Part shown: in pieces, positions 17,163-26,800 of the stretch | Numbering within the stretch: the first letter of the stretch is position 1 | Layout: each line of letters starts with the position of its first letter | From: JAFGPL01 sp963781805 | GTDB lineage: Bacteria > Bacteroidota > Bacteroidia > Bacteroidales > UBA10428 | Length of the DNA: 64,000 nucleotides | Reading direction: 5' to 3' | Assembly: GCA_963781805.1 (NCBI GenBank) | Contig: CAWAHF010000004.1 | Location: 6,076,001 to 6,140,000 of the forward strand | Notes under the pieces: generated by a model | What the model saw: only the letters and a program-made list of their open reading frames with translations | Databases searched by the model: none | What the model was told of the DNA's origin: nothing | Program-made: the position numbers and the translations under genes

Positions 17163-18270
17163 TTGTGGAGGTATTGGCATAAATATTACCCTCTAATTCC
17201 ACTAACAGGCCATTTTTACATACTTCAGATAATAGAAAAATATGAGGAATATCACCTAAAACAGGCCTCAAAAAAGAAGTAAGAATATCATAATCAGATT
17301 GCCTAGTATAATAAATCCGAATATTATTAAATGAATTTAAATTATAGGGTAGCTGGTTTTCCTTAAAAATTGTGTCAAAGTGCTCCAGAATACATTTTGT
17401 TTGTTTAATAATATCTTCCTTAAAATATACTTTATCTTGATATACAGAAGCAGTTCCAGAAATGTAAATAATCTCTTGATAAGGCATTTTAATTAGCTTT
17501 CCTCTTTCAAATCTTGGGGGTTCTTTGTGATTTGGGTTATAGATTGGAGAACCTATTAATTCTGATTGGTCATAATGAGAAGGAGGTGTCTGTTTTGAAT
17601 TAGTTAAATTCTTCTTTATAACGGATTCACCATTTGTAGCAATTACCTCGAAACAAAAACCTGGAATATTCATACTTATTCCTGTTGCTGCTGGATAATT
17701 TGAATTTATATTGAATTTTGCATACTTATTTGCTCTTACCTCATTGAAAATCTGATAATTCTGATATTTATTATTTAAATGGGATGTTGTTTCTAGAATT
17801 TGACCAACATAACTCCATTGACGAATTACATCTTTAAAATTAAATCCGTTTTCTAAAAGAATTTTATTCGTTACTGTATATGTTTCATCTATAATTTCTT
17901 GTAAGTTGTTTTTATTTAAATATTGCTGACCATAATAGTTTATTCCTGAAATTATTATTTCATTAATTCCAGATTCGTTCTCAACTATTGAAAAAGTAAA
18001 ATTATTTATCTTATAGTATTTAATGTAATTAGCATTCAAGTTATATTCAACCTCTAATGCAAAACAATATTGTTCAGGTTTTTGAGCGATTATACTTATA
18101 GGTATGGGATTGTCCGCAATAAATTGTTTTAAATAATAGAAATTAATTTTCTCAGAATTAAAAAATAATGAAAGTCTAACTATACTATTATAATAAACAT
18201 CCTTTATTTGGATTAGTCCAGAGCTTATTGAATCAAAGAAATAGTATTTAATTAGTTTCAATCTGTTCAA
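17155..18270 (-). CDS. Chorismatase-like (FkbO/Hyg5/RidA-superfamily) protein
   Basis: The C-terminal two thirds follow the pattern of chorismatases, which cleave chorismate to hydroxybenzoate- or dihydrodiol-type products plus pyruvate: RQWSYVGQI (about 168), YQNYQIFNEVRANKY (about 187), YPAATGISM (about 207), PPSHYDQ, PRFERG, then ISGTASVYQDKVYF and IIKQTKCILEHF (about 285-315). It is 371 aa, close to the family length (about 330-370). No signal peptide is seen, so it should be cytoplasmic. The start overlaps the upstream gene by 23 bp, and it is the last gene of a ten-gene minus-strand unit. The family call comes from motif recall; reaction and substrate are not proved, and it may act on another enol-pyruvyl compound. 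Confidence 0.65.
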   Translation of the reverse strand: MNRLKLIKYYFFDSISSGLIQIKDVYYNSIVRLSLFFNSEKINFYYLKQFIADNPIPISIIAQKPEQYCFALEVEYNLNANYIKYYKINNFTFSIVENESGINEIIISGINYYGQQYLNKNNLQEIIDETYTVTNKILLENGFNFKDVIRQWSYVGQILETTSHLNNKYQNYQIFNEVRANKYAKFNINSNYPAATGISMNIPGFCFEVIATNGESVIKKNLTNSKQTPPSHYDQSELIGSPIYNPNHKEPPRFERGKLIKMPYQEIIYISGTASVYQDKVYFKEDIIKQTKCILEHFDTIFKENQLPYNLNSFNNIRIYYTRQSDYDILTSFLRPVLGDIPHIFLLSEVCKNGLLVELEGNIYANTSTIS

Positions 18271-19708
18271 TTAAATATTTTACATTAAGTTTGATTCTTT
18301 CAGACTCTTCTGATTTTTTTATGACTGAGGTATTTGCTTTTATCGATTTTATTAGCAAAACTCTAAAGAAAAAATCGTCGTTTTTTAAATTGTTCTTTGT
18401 GTTTTCTAACCATTTGTTATAAATTTTATCAATTAATACTTCGTTTTTTATTTCAATATTTGATAATACCTCATTATTAATTTGTTCTTTGTTTTCAATT
18501 ATGAAATCTTGCATAATATCTTCATTATTTACTGAATATTCTAGTTTATATAATTCATTATGCCGATTGTCTAAAAATTGGATGTATTTTATATTAATTT
18601 GTTTCTCAAATTGAAATAGAACAGAATGCTTATTAATCGTTAATTTAGGTGTTACTGCGAATTTTTCAACAGCTTGGAATGTACTTTTTAGAAATTCAAT
18701 TTGAAATACATCCTGACTTATATAACCCTTGAGGATATTTCTTCCGTTATTGTTTTCAATAGGAATAACAGAATACTGAAAAATTTTATTATCAGCTATT
18801 ATGAAATGTAACGGATTAATCTTAGATGTATGCCATATAGTTATATTCTCTGATTTTAATTCATATTTTTTACAGTAACCAATTAACTCTTCGTCAAATA
18901 AATTTAAATCTAAGAAATTCGCAAATGTGCTGGATTCACCTTTCAGTGAAGGCTTCATAGACTTAATTAGATTTAACATATTATCATCATCAAAACAGAT
19001 AATTCTAATATCAACATCCTTACATTGAGAAATTCTTTCTAAGCCAAATTTATAATTCTTATAAGGTTGACTGGTACCATGATCTTCAGATATACTTCCA
19101 ATTAAGGGATGATAATCTAGTAAATATAATTCTTTTTTAGGTCTTCTTTTTTTTGGTGCATATTCTCCTCGAATTGGGTCTTTATCATGCCATTCATGAA
19201 AGATATCGCCAATATCCCAAAGAAATACATCCATACCAGAAAAATCATTTTTTTGCTGATGTCTTATTACAAATGTCATAAATAAAGACCATATACCAAC
19301 AATAGTTGAAGCTATGATTCCAACTATATAACCTGCTAGGTTTGAGTCCTTAGCAATATCTGTACCATTAAAAAAAACAAGAATAATTAAAAGAAAAATA
19401 AAAATAAAAGTCAAAGAATAAAATATGCTTACAAAAGGACTATATTTTGAAAAATTATATGTTTTCGTAAGAATATTGCTAAGTGTATAATTTCGATTCT
19501 GAAAATTCTTTTTATTTTGCTTAATATCAATTGTAAGTGCAGCAAATGTTGCAACAAGAAATGTTACTACTGTGAAAATACTATAATGAATAGCCTCTAG
19601 TGATTTATTTGAATAGTAATAATATAAGATTACTATTAAAATGGATATAATGTATGATATAATAAAAATACCAATATGTGGTTTGAAGTAATAATTATTC
19701 GTTTTCAT
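18248..19708 (-). CDS. 4-TM membrane protein with large C-terminal soluble domain (486 aa)
   Basis: Four hydrophobic segments lie in the first third: about 12-31 (IGIFIISYIISILIVILYYY), 42-62, 92-114 (VSIFYSLTFIFIFLLIILVF) and 127-148. The remaining ~330 residues are cytoplasmic and mixed alpha/beta. A block WHTSKINPLHFIIADNKIFQ (about 290-310) resembles the core strand of phospholipase-D-like domains, but the catalytic HxKxxxxD signature is not complete, so activity is doubtful. A ferroportin- or channel-like fold is not supported. It lies 3 bp after the ABC permease gene and overlaps the chorismatase-like gene, so it was probably acquired with them. The function is unknown. Confidence 0.65.
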   Translation of the reverse strand: MKTNNYYFKPHIGIFIISYIISILIVILYYYYSNKSLEAIHYSIFTVVTFLVATFAALTIDIKQNKKNFQNRNYTLSNILTKTYNFSKYSPFVSIFYSLTFIFIFLLIILVFFNGTDIAKDSNLAGYIVGIIASTIVGIWSLFMTFVIRHQQKNDFSGMDVFLWDIGDIFHEWHDKDPIRGEYAPKKRRPKKELYLLDYHPLIGSISEDHGTSQPYKNYKFGLERISQCKDVDIRIICFDDDNMLNLIKSMKPSLKGESSTFANFLDLNLFDEELIGYCKKYELKSENITIWHTSKINPLHFIIADNKIFQYSVIPIENNNGRNILKGYISQDVFQIEFLKSTFQAVEKFAVTPKLTINKHSVLFQFEKQINIKYIQFLDNRHNELYKLEYSVNNEDIMQDFIIENKEQINNEVLSNIEIKNEVLIDKIYNKWLENTKNNLKNDDFFFRVLLIKSIKANTSVIKKSEESERIKLNVKYLIEQIETN

Positions 19709-19711
19709 ACG

Positions 19712-20470
19712 CTATGTTTGATTAGATTTTTTATGCCAGTAAAGAAAATAATCTTCAATCTTTACTATTGTATAGTTGATAAAGTAGCCGATTATACCTA
19801 CTGTAAATATTCCTGAATACATTTCAGAAAATTTAAAACTTCGCTCTGCATCCAAAATATAATAACCTAAACCGTTTCCCCCAACAATCATTTCGACAGT
19901 AATTGCAAGAATGAGAGCTATTGCAATGCTGATTCTAAAACCTGTAAAAATTACAGGTAAAGAAGCTGGAATTATTATTCTTGTAAATATTTTGAAATTA
20001 GAAAAGTTATAAACTATACCTGTTTTTATATACATAGGTTCAACGCTTTTAACTCCATCAATTGTGTTAATTAGAATAGGCCAACTTGAACCAAAGCAAA
20101 TAATAAAAATTTTCATATTATCTTCAATTCCTAAGAATAATATTGCAATTGGAATGACTGCCGCAGATGGCATTGGACGTAAAAACTCAATAATTTTCTC
20201 GAAATATGAATAAAGATTTCTATTTCTTCCAAACAGTATACCCATTGGTAACATTATTAGACATGCGACAATAAAACCAGATAATGTTCTTAGTAATGTA
20301 AATAGAACATGAAACAAATATTCTTTCTCTGTAAGTGATTCAACAAACTGGCTAATTACAGTGCTAAATGAGGGTAAAAAAATAGATTTAATACTGTATC
20401 TGCTATAAATTTCCCAAAGAATAATTATTAATACAATTGCATAATATCCTTTTATCTTCCCTATTTTCAT
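19712..20470 (-). CDS. ABC transporter permease (SsuC/TauC type)
   Basis: The product is a 252-aa inner-membrane protein with about six hydrophobic helices and a BPD_transp_1 core. The EAA-like loop is visible as ILINTIDGVKSVEPMYIKTG followed by IIIPASLPVIFTGFRISIA, and the C-terminal part contains EMIVGGNGLGYYI, all typical of sulfonate/taurine/nitrate-type importers. Its ATG overlaps the stop of the ATPase gene by one base. It would form the channel for the substrate delivered by the lipoprotein encoded two genes upstream. The substrate is unknown; aromatic or pyrimidine-like ligands also use this permease class. Confidence 0.9.
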   Translation of the reverse strand: MKIGKIKGYYAIVLIIILWEIYSRYSIKSIFLPSFSTVISQFVESLTEKEYLFHVLFTLLRTLSGFIVACLIMLPMGILFGRNRNLYSYFEKIIEFLRPMPSAAVIPIAILFLGIEDNMKIFIICFGSSWPILINTIDGVKSVEPMYIKTGIVYNFSNFKIFTRIIIPASLPVIFTGFRISIAIALILAITVEMIVGGNGLGYYILDAERSFKFSEMYSGIFTVGIIGYFINYTIVKIEDYFLYWHKKSNQT

Positions 20471-21216
20471 TATTCCTTTATTATATATTTTAAAAGTTTG
20501 GTACGATATTCATTAAACTGAGGCAAATTTTTCGTTGTTACCTGATTTCTTGGGTAAGGAAGATTAATTATAAAATCATCAACTATTTTTGCAGGATTAC
20601 CATTCAGTATAATAACTCTATTAGAAAGAAAAACAGCTTCATCAATATCATGCGTTACCCATAGAATTGTTTTTCTAAATTCTTTCCATATTCTTAATAT
20701 TTCCAATTCCAAATCTCTGGTAATATTAGCATCAAGCGAACCAAATGGTTCATCCATTAATAGAATTTCTGGTTGAAAAGCTAATGCTCTGGCTATTGAT
20801 ACTCTTTGCTGCATTCCACCCGATAACTCCCATGGATATTTATTTTTTGAATCGGTTAAATTAACAATGTCCAAATATTGATTTATCGTTTTGGCTTTAT
20901 CAATTTTGGAGTGTTCTCCATTGAATACAAGTTCAATATTTTTTTTTACAGTCATCCATGGGAACAAAGATTTATTATATTCTTGAAAAACTACAACTGG
21001 CTTTTTATTGTGATTTAGGTTATGCTCCTTAATATTAACATTACCTTTATATTGAGTAATTAAGCCGGCAATTATATGAAGCAATGTTGTTTTTCCACAG
21101 CCAGAAGGACCGATAATTGAAACAAACTCACCAGAATTTACACTAAGATTAATTCCTGATATTATTTCTTTGTTATTATAGGATTTAGATAGGTTATCTA
21201 TTTCTAAAACTTTCAT
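20470..21216 (-). CDS. ABC transporter ATP-binding protein (SsuB/TauB type)
   Basis: All ABC ATPase motifs are present in order: Walker A GPSGCGKTT (about 37-45), Q-loop VVFQEYNKSLFPW, signature LSGGMQQRVSIARAL (about 135-149), Walker B ILLMDEPFGSLDA and H-loop WVTHD. At 248 aa it is the usual size for the nitrate/sulfonate/taurine group. It energises the permease encoded directly downstream and sits 5 bp after the binding-protein gene. All residues needed for ATP hydrolysis appear intact. Confidence 0.95.
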   Translation of the reverse strand: MKVLEIDNLSKSYNNKEIISGINLSVNSGEFVSIIGPSGCGKTTLLHIIAGLITQYKGNVNIKEHNLNHNKKPVVVFQEYNKSLFPWMTVKKNIELVFNGEHSKIDKAKTINQYLDIVNLTDSKNKYPWELSGGMQQRVSIARALAFQPEILLMDEPFGSLDANITRDLELEILRIWKEFRKTILWVTHDIDEAVFLSNRVIILNGNPAKIVDDFIINLPYPRNQVTTKNLPQFNEYRTKLLKYIIKE

Positions 21217-21221
21217 GAAAA

Positions 21222-22184
21222 TTATTGCATTATTATTGTTTCAGCATTCACCAAATTATCTGACCATTTTAGTTCATATACCTTATCACAAAAACCTTGA
21301 AGCCTTTGAATTGAAAGTTCATAAGTGTAGGTAGGTAAAACAACATTTGCCAATTGTTCCGTAGATAGATTTGTATATTTTGATACTATTTCCTTCATTT
21401 CATTCTCATTCTTTATAGCATATTCTGTTGATTTCTTTATTGCTCTCTGAAATGCCTTAATAACATCGGGATTATTTAGAATATATTTTTCAGAGGCATT
21501 GTATGATGAAATTTCAATAATTGAATCTACTTCTGTAAAATAATGGCTAAATACTTTAGAATTACCATTTTCTTTTGAAAATGTTACAAAAGGTTCAATA
21601 GTGGTTATAGCATCAACTTGATTAAGAGTTAGTACCTGTTCCATATTTGGAAAAGGTATTTCTGATAATTTAACAGTTGAAAAATCTAAACCCTGCTTTT
21701 CAAAATATTTAATAAGCATAATTTCCATAATATTTTTACGAGTATTTACAGCAATTTTTAAACCTTCCAAGTCTTTCGGAGAATTAATACTAGAGGAATT
21801 TGGTACCATAATAGCAGTTTCCCTGTGATTAATATTTTCAACAGGACCGCCAGTAACAGCACGAAAATCTAGACCAGCACTATTTGATAGAATTAATGAA
21901 ATAACATTGGAAAAAGCAATATCAACACTTCCACCAGCAAGAGCTTCTAATATCTTTGCACCTCCGGAAAGTTTTACGAGTTCAACCTCAATATTTTCCT
22001 CTTTAAAAAATCCTTTTTCAACACCTACATATAACTGACCACAATCCGCAATTGGAATATACCCAATTTTAATTTTTAAACTTTGATTTCCTCGTTTTTT
22101 TTGATTACCAGAGTTTTGACATGAAATAGATATAAATAGAATACTGACAATCGATAATAAAAAGAAATAATTTATTTTCTTCAT
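21222..22184 (-). CDS. ABC substrate-binding lipoprotein (TauA/SsuA/NMT1-like)
   Basis: The N-terminus (MKKINYFFLLSIVSILFISISCQ) is a lipoprotein signal with Cys at about 22. The mature part is a class II periplasmic-binding fold: KIGYIPIADCGQLYVGVEKG, FFKEENIEVELVKLSGGAKI, LAGGSVDIAFSN, then a hinge (INSPKDLEGLKIAVN) and a second lobe ending LNQVDAITTIEPF. These segments are shared by taurine, sulfonate, nitrate and thiamine-precursor binding proteins. It lies 18 bp after the type III restriction subunit, the largest gap in the whole operon. The ligand cannot be deduced. Confidence 0.9.
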   Translation of the reverse strand: MKKINYFFLLSIVSILFISISCQNSGNQKKRGNQSLKIKIGYIPIADCGQLYVGVEKGFFKEENIEVELVKLSGGAKILEALAGGSVDIAFSNVISLILSNSAGLDFRAVTGGPVENINHRETAIMVPNSSSINSPKDLEGLKIAVNTRKNIMEIMLIKYFEKQGLDFSTVKLSEIPFPNMEQVLTLNQVDAITTIEPFVTFSKENGNSKVFSHYFTEVDSIIEISSYNASEKYILNNPDVIKAFQRAIKKSTEYAIKNENEMKEIVSKYTNLSTEQLANVVLPTYTYELSIQRLQGFCDKVYELKWSDNLVNAETIIMQ

Positions 22185-22202
22185 GATTTTAATTTTTAAT
22201 GG

Positions 22203-24839
22203 TTATATCAATTCACTCACTTTAGTAACATGCCTAAAATTCACATCCTCAAATACCTCAAAATGCCGTTCTCCGCATTGGATTTTTTGTTGTTCTTCTT
22301 TGCGTAGCTTGTCTTTGTCGGTTGTTGACTTGGTTTCGGCTACGAAATAGATTTTCTTTTCTTCTTTCATTACTACTGCCCAATCGGGGTTGTATGTTCC
22401 GATGGGTGTTGGTATTTTGAACCAGAACGGAAGCTTGAAGTAAAATTCAACCTGTTCGCTGGTTTCACAGTCTTTTGCAAACTGGCTTTCGATATTTGAA
22501 TCTAATGGAATGTAATTTTCATAAATGGTTTTCGATGCATCGTTTACCTCAAAGGTTAAACTATCGAGATAGGTCTCAATCTCATTTTCTTCAAACAATC
22601 TCATTTCGTATTCTGAGGAACCAATTTTTTCGTATTTGATACCTTCAACCATTAAATCGTTTAATGTTTTACGGATGGCTGAAACTGCCAGGTCAAGGAA
22701 TAACTGCGGATTGATAAGTATTTCTTCAATTTTCCCCGATTCCTTTAAAATGGCCAAAATGGTTGAACGTGTTAGTTCGGTTCGATGCTGGATATAACCT
22801 AAAACATCGGGTATTGGGAATTTCAATCCATAAACTTCTTTTTTCTCTGCCACATAATTTGTATCAATTCCCTTTGCGGTCATTAATAAAGAAACTTTTG
22901 TGGAACGCACAGAAGGGGGCTGAATTTTCGGAAGGTTTTTTATTTGCTTTACGGCTGCCTTAATTAAATCGTTTGTATTGTAACTGACCTGATAGGAAGT
23001 TTTGTGTTTGATACGTTCCCATATTTCAAGAAATTTCGGGTCGGCTTCAAATCCTTTCCGATAATTAATCCGTGTGCGTTCCAGTTTGTTTTTTATCCTG
23101 CCTTCGAAAGAAACGCCGCAATCTTCTTCAATTTCGGTTTGCAATGTCTTGGCAAAATCCTCATAGGCTTCATTGGCAACTACTGTCAACCTGTTTATGT
23201 TCCTGTCATAAGACCTGATGCCTTCCTGATTTACGGATAACCGCAAGCCCCGGCCAATTTCCTGACGTTTCTTAATGTCGGATTTGGTTTCGTTGAGTGT
23301 GCAAATCTGGAATACGTTTGGATTGTCCCAACCTTCACGCAAAGCGGAATGAGAAAAAATAAATCGCAAGGGGTTTTCAATATCCAGCAATCTTTCTTTG
23401 TCCTGCATGATGAGTTTGTATGTATCATCATCGGCTTGGGTTTCGCCGGATGTATCTTTGAAAAGGCCTTTCTTATCAGCCGAAAAATAACCATTATGAA
23501 CTTTTGAAACTTCATGTTTATTCAGGTTGCTGAAGGCAGGTTGTGAAATATAGCTGTTGTATATTTCTTCAAACCAAACTGCAAATTTCCCGGGAACAGG
23601 ATTGCCGGAATCATCGTAATTCCGATAATTTGAAACCCTGTCGATAAAAAACAACGATAATACTTTTATCCCTTTCGGATTCAGGCGCTTTTCTTTTTTA
23701 AGATGTTCTTCAATGGTTTTGCGGATTTGAAACTTCATTATTTCATCGGTCATACCGCCCTGACTATCTCCAACATACAGGACTGAACCATTTGAAAGGG
23801 TAATGCATTGATTGGAAACATCTATCTCCTCAATGATATAGCCTTCTTTATATATTTCCCGTTCGCTGGAAAGGTTGTAAATGTCGTCGCCGACCTTAAC
23901 CGAAACAGATTTCTTTTTTACCCCGGAATCATTGTTGGTGTCAATTTTTATTTTTGCAGAAACCCTTGTTTTTGTAGCACTGGCTGATTCAACCAGAATA
24001 AATGCCTGGTTGGAACTGTTTTCGGAAATTACCGAATCAACTTCAATTTGCTTTACAAGTCCTAAATCGTATGCTTTAACAGGATTCAGGCTATAAACCA
24101 GATTATACAGGTTTAAATGGGTTGCGGAATAACGAAGCGTGCAAAGCGGGTTTAAATTGGCAATGGCCTGTTTTCGGATGGGGGTTTCCATGTTTTGCGG
24201 CTCGTCCACAATAACAATGGGATTGGTTGCCTGAATAAATTCAACAGGCCGTTGGCCGGTTAATTTATCATTCGGGCGGTTGATAATGTTCTCATCCTTT
24301 GCAAAGGAATCAATATTAATTACCAGAATCTCAATGTTATTGTTTGTTGCAAAACTTCTTAGGCTTGAAACCCTTTTTGAATCGTATACCTGAAAATTAA
24401 GGGGTGTTTTATCGTAGATACCCTGAAAATGCTCGTGTGTAATTTGCAGGTTTTTTAAAACCCCTTCGCGAATTGCAACGCTTGGCACAACGATAACAAA
24501 TTTTTTAAAGCCGAATTGTTTATATAACTCGTAAATGGAACGCAGGTAAACATAGGTTTTACCTGTACCCGTTTCCATTTCCACAGAAAAGTTCATTCCT
24601 TCAAAATTTTCGGCAACGGGTATTTCGTTCTGTTGCTGAATAGTTTTAAGGTTTTTAATAATTTGTTCTTCGGATAGTATTAGATTATTGCCAACCCCTG
24701 ATATAAGTTTGAGTTTATCTTCTTTGTCAATATGGAAACTTGTATCAGACCCATCAAGCGGCTGCCCCTCAAAAATGCCCATTATGGCATTTATTGCCTG
24801 TATTTGATATTGCTGATTTGCGTCGAATTGTAATTTCAT
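22203..24839 (-). CDS. Type III restriction enzyme, Res subunit
   Basis: This is an 878-aa superfamily 2 helicase-nuclease. Motif I is METGTGKT (about 93-100), motif II is the type III-specific VDEPQNM, and motif VI region reads REGWDNPNVFQICTLNE with KKRQEIGRGLRL. The C-terminus has a PD-(D/E)XK nuclease core: NPDWAVVMKE followed by YFVAETKS (about 825-845). Res needs the Mod subunit encoded 6 bp upstream to recognise unmethylated sites and cut DNA using ATP. The length is normal (870-980 aa) and no motif is missing. Confidence 0.95.
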   Translation of the reverse strand: MKLQFDANQQYQIQAINAIMGIFEGQPLDGSDTSFHIDKEDKLKLISGVGNNLILSEEQIIKNLKTIQQQNEIPVAENFEGMNFSVEMETGTGKTYVYLRSIYELYKQFGFKKFVIVVPSVAIREGVLKNLQITHEHFQGIYDKTPLNFQVYDSKRVSSLRSFATNNNIEILVINIDSFAKDENIINRPNDKLTGQRPVEFIQATNPIVIVDEPQNMETPIRKQAIANLNPLCTLRYSATHLNLYNLVYSLNPVKAYDLGLVKQIEVDSVISENSSNQAFILVESASATKTRVSAKIKIDTNNDSGVKKKSVSVKVGDDIYNLSSEREIYKEGYIIEEIDVSNQCITLSNGSVLYVGDSQGGMTDEIMKFQIRKTIEEHLKKEKRLNPKGIKVLSLFFIDRVSNYRNYDDSGNPVPGKFAVWFEEIYNSYISQPAFSNLNKHEVSKVHNGYFSADKKGLFKDTSGETQADDDTYKLIMQDKERLLDIENPLRFIFSHSALREGWDNPNVFQICTLNETKSDIKKRQEIGRGLRLSVNQEGIRSYDRNINRLTVVANEAYEDFAKTLQTEIEEDCGVSFEGRIKNKLERTRINYRKGFEADPKFLEIWERIKHKTSYQVSYNTNDLIKAAVKQIKNLPKIQPPSVRSTKVSLLMTAKGIDTNYVAEKKEVYGLKFPIPDVLGYIQHRTELTRSTILAILKESGKIEEILINPQLFLDLAVSAIRKTLNDLMVEGIKYEKIGSSEYEMRLFEENEIETYLDSLTFEVNDASKTIYENYIPLDSNIESQFAKDCETSEQVEFYFKLPFWFKIPTPIGTYNPDWAVVMKEEKKIYFVAETKSTTDKDKLRKEEQQKIQCGERHFEVFEDVNFRHVTKVSELI

Positions 24840-24845
24840 AAGGGG

Positions 24846-26795
24846 CTATATTGCTTTAAAAACAATACCTGCATCCTTCATTTGAAGGGCAGTGTTTGTT
24901 TTTAACTGGTCGTTGCCTTCAAAAAGTTTATCCAATGCAACTACTTTTTGAGGATTGGTTTTTATGACCTTTCTTATAATATCTTTTGAAACAGATTCCA
25001 ATAAAAGAACCATTTCATTAGAGTTAACAAGATAAATAGAGTTCTCCTGTTTAATCTGGCTGTTCAGGTCGAAACCGGACTTTATCAACAACTCATACAC
25101 TATAAAATCATTTAAAGCTTCTTTTGAAACGAGGTCGGTAAAAAGCTCCATTTGCTTTTCGAGTTCTTCAGCTGTTTCGATGCCCTGTTGTCTCCACAGT
25201 TTGAAATTGGAATCGGAGAGTTTGAATACTTTGAAGCCTAAATCCTGTTTTTCATCAGGATTGAAGTCGAGTTTACCTTGATTTTTTTTATTTATGCTTT
25301 TTATAACTCTTTTAATACGTTCTATCGCAATATCTGCAATAGATTTATAACCCTGTTTAAATGCTTCCGATTTTTCATCTGTTTTTTCCGGTAATTGAAT
25401 TGCTATGAATTTTGCATTTAGACTTTCTTCCAAATTATAATTAATAACAGCATGGGCTATTGAGGCTGAACCCGAAAAGAAATCGAGTATTAAATCATTC
25501 GATTTAACACGAGCAAGTTGTATTAAATATTTCAGCAAATTTGAAGGTTTTGCATAATCAAATGGAATCTCAAGCTCGCTTAACTCGGCAGCACTTTGTC
25601 TATTTTCATATTTATCTATAAAATTGCCAGGAACTTTACCTTTTTCTTGCTGGTCTTTTAACCAAAGTTTATTGTAAAGATTGTATTTTGATGGTTCCTG
25701 TTTCTCATTAACTAATGCAGATGAATTTGTCTCTTTGAATATAATATTACCTTCCTTTGCTTCTTGCTCATAGCGGTCAAAAGTCCATTTCCAAACTCCA
25801 TCATCTTTATTAGGTTTTACCTTTTCTCCATGTTCTATTTTTTCAGGGAAGGTTTTACCCGGTGGGATTACATATGAACCATCAGGACATTTAATCCAGT
25901 AACGCTGATTAGCACGAGCATCAAGACTTGCTTTATAAATCCTTTCCTCACCATATCTTTCTCCTTTTCTCTCACCAGATTCTTCGATTTTGTTATAATA
26001 TGTATCAAGTTGGCTTTCATCTATATTGGTTCTGAAAAATTCAGTATAGTTTATGTTCTTAACATAGACCAAAATATAATCAATATTTGGTGTAAAAAAA
26101 TTGCCTTTTGCACCTCCTGATTTCATTAACCTTGAAATGGTAGAAATAAAATTTTCTTCACCATATATCTCATTCATTAAACTTCTAAGATTATGAACTT
26201 CATCTTCACCAATAGAAACAAATATTACACCGTCATCCTTGAGTAAATTTTTTGCCAGAAATAAACGAGGGTACATCATATTTAACCAGTTGGAATGGTA
26301 TTGACCGTTTTCCTTACTGTTTTTTCGATACATGCCTTCTTTGGTCATATAACCCTCTTCATCTTTGTCCCCTACACGTTTTTGATATTCTTCTTTTGTT
26401 TCGGAGAATTTATCAGGATAAATAAATGAATCGTTCCCAGTGTTATATGGCGGGTCAATGTAAATCATCTTTATCTTGCCGAAATAGCTTTTTTGAAGGA
26501 TTTTCAACACTTCGAGGTTTTCGCCTTCGATGAATATATTTTCGGTTTCATCGAAATTGATTGATTCTTCTTTTGCAGGAATTAATGTCCTTGTTGATGG
26601 GGTTTGCAATACCCTGAAAGCATCGGATTTACCAGCCCAGTTCAGGACGTACCTTTCGTTACTGAAATTAATATCCTCACCTAAGGTTGCTTTTAGCCTC
26701 TCCCAATCTACTTTGCCTTCTGAAAATATTTCGGGTATCAACTCTTTTAGGTTGTTAAGTAATATATCTTTTGGTATTTGTGAATTTCCGGTCAT
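24846..26795 (-). CDS. Type III DNA methyltransferase, Mod subunit
   Basis: This is a beta-class adenine methylase of 649 aa. Motif IV appears first as IYIDPPYNTGND (about 130-140) and the SAM-binding motif I later as LDFFSGSASIAHA (about 438-450), which is the beta-class order. The variable central region (about 220-420) is the target-recognition domain, which specifies the DNA sequence methylated. It also provides specificity to Res, encoded 6 bp downstream. The 5' gene of the operon pair is 5 bp away. All catalytic motifs are intact. Confidence 0.95.
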   Translation of the reverse strand: MTGNSQIPKDILLNNLKELIPEIFSEGKVDWERLKATLGEDINFSNERYVLNWAGKSDAFRVLQTPSTRTLIPAKEESINFDETENIFIEGENLEVLKILQKSYFGKIKMIYIDPPYNTGNDSFIYPDKFSETKEEYQKRVGDKDEEGYMTKEGMYRKNSKENGQYHSNWLNMMYPRLFLAKNLLKDDGVIFVSIGEDEVHNLRSLMNEIYGEENFISTISRLMKSGGAKGNFFTPNIDYILVYVKNINYTEFFRTNIDESQLDTYYNKIEESGERKGERYGEERIYKASLDARANQRYWIKCPDGSYVIPPGKTFPEKIEHGEKVKPNKDDGVWKWTFDRYEQEAKEGNIIFKETNSSALVNEKQEPSKYNLYNKLWLKDQQEKGKVPGNFIDKYENRQSAAELSELEIPFDYAKPSNLLKYLIQLARVKSNDLILDFFSGSASIAHAVINYNLEESLNAKFIAIQLPEKTDEKSEAFKQGYKSIADIAIERIKRVIKSINKKNQGKLDFNPDEKQDLGFKVFKLSDSNFKLWRQQGIETAEELEKQMELFTDLVSKEALNDFIVYELLIKSGFDLNSQIKQENSIYLVNSNEMVLLLESVSKDIIRKVIKTNPQKVVALDKLFEGNDQLKTNTALQMKDAGIVFKAI

Positions 26796-26800
26796 AATTA

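Noticed and set aside
18248..19708. Considered calling the protein a phospholipase D
   Set aside because: The HxKxxxxD motif is incomplete and the resemblance covers one short block only.
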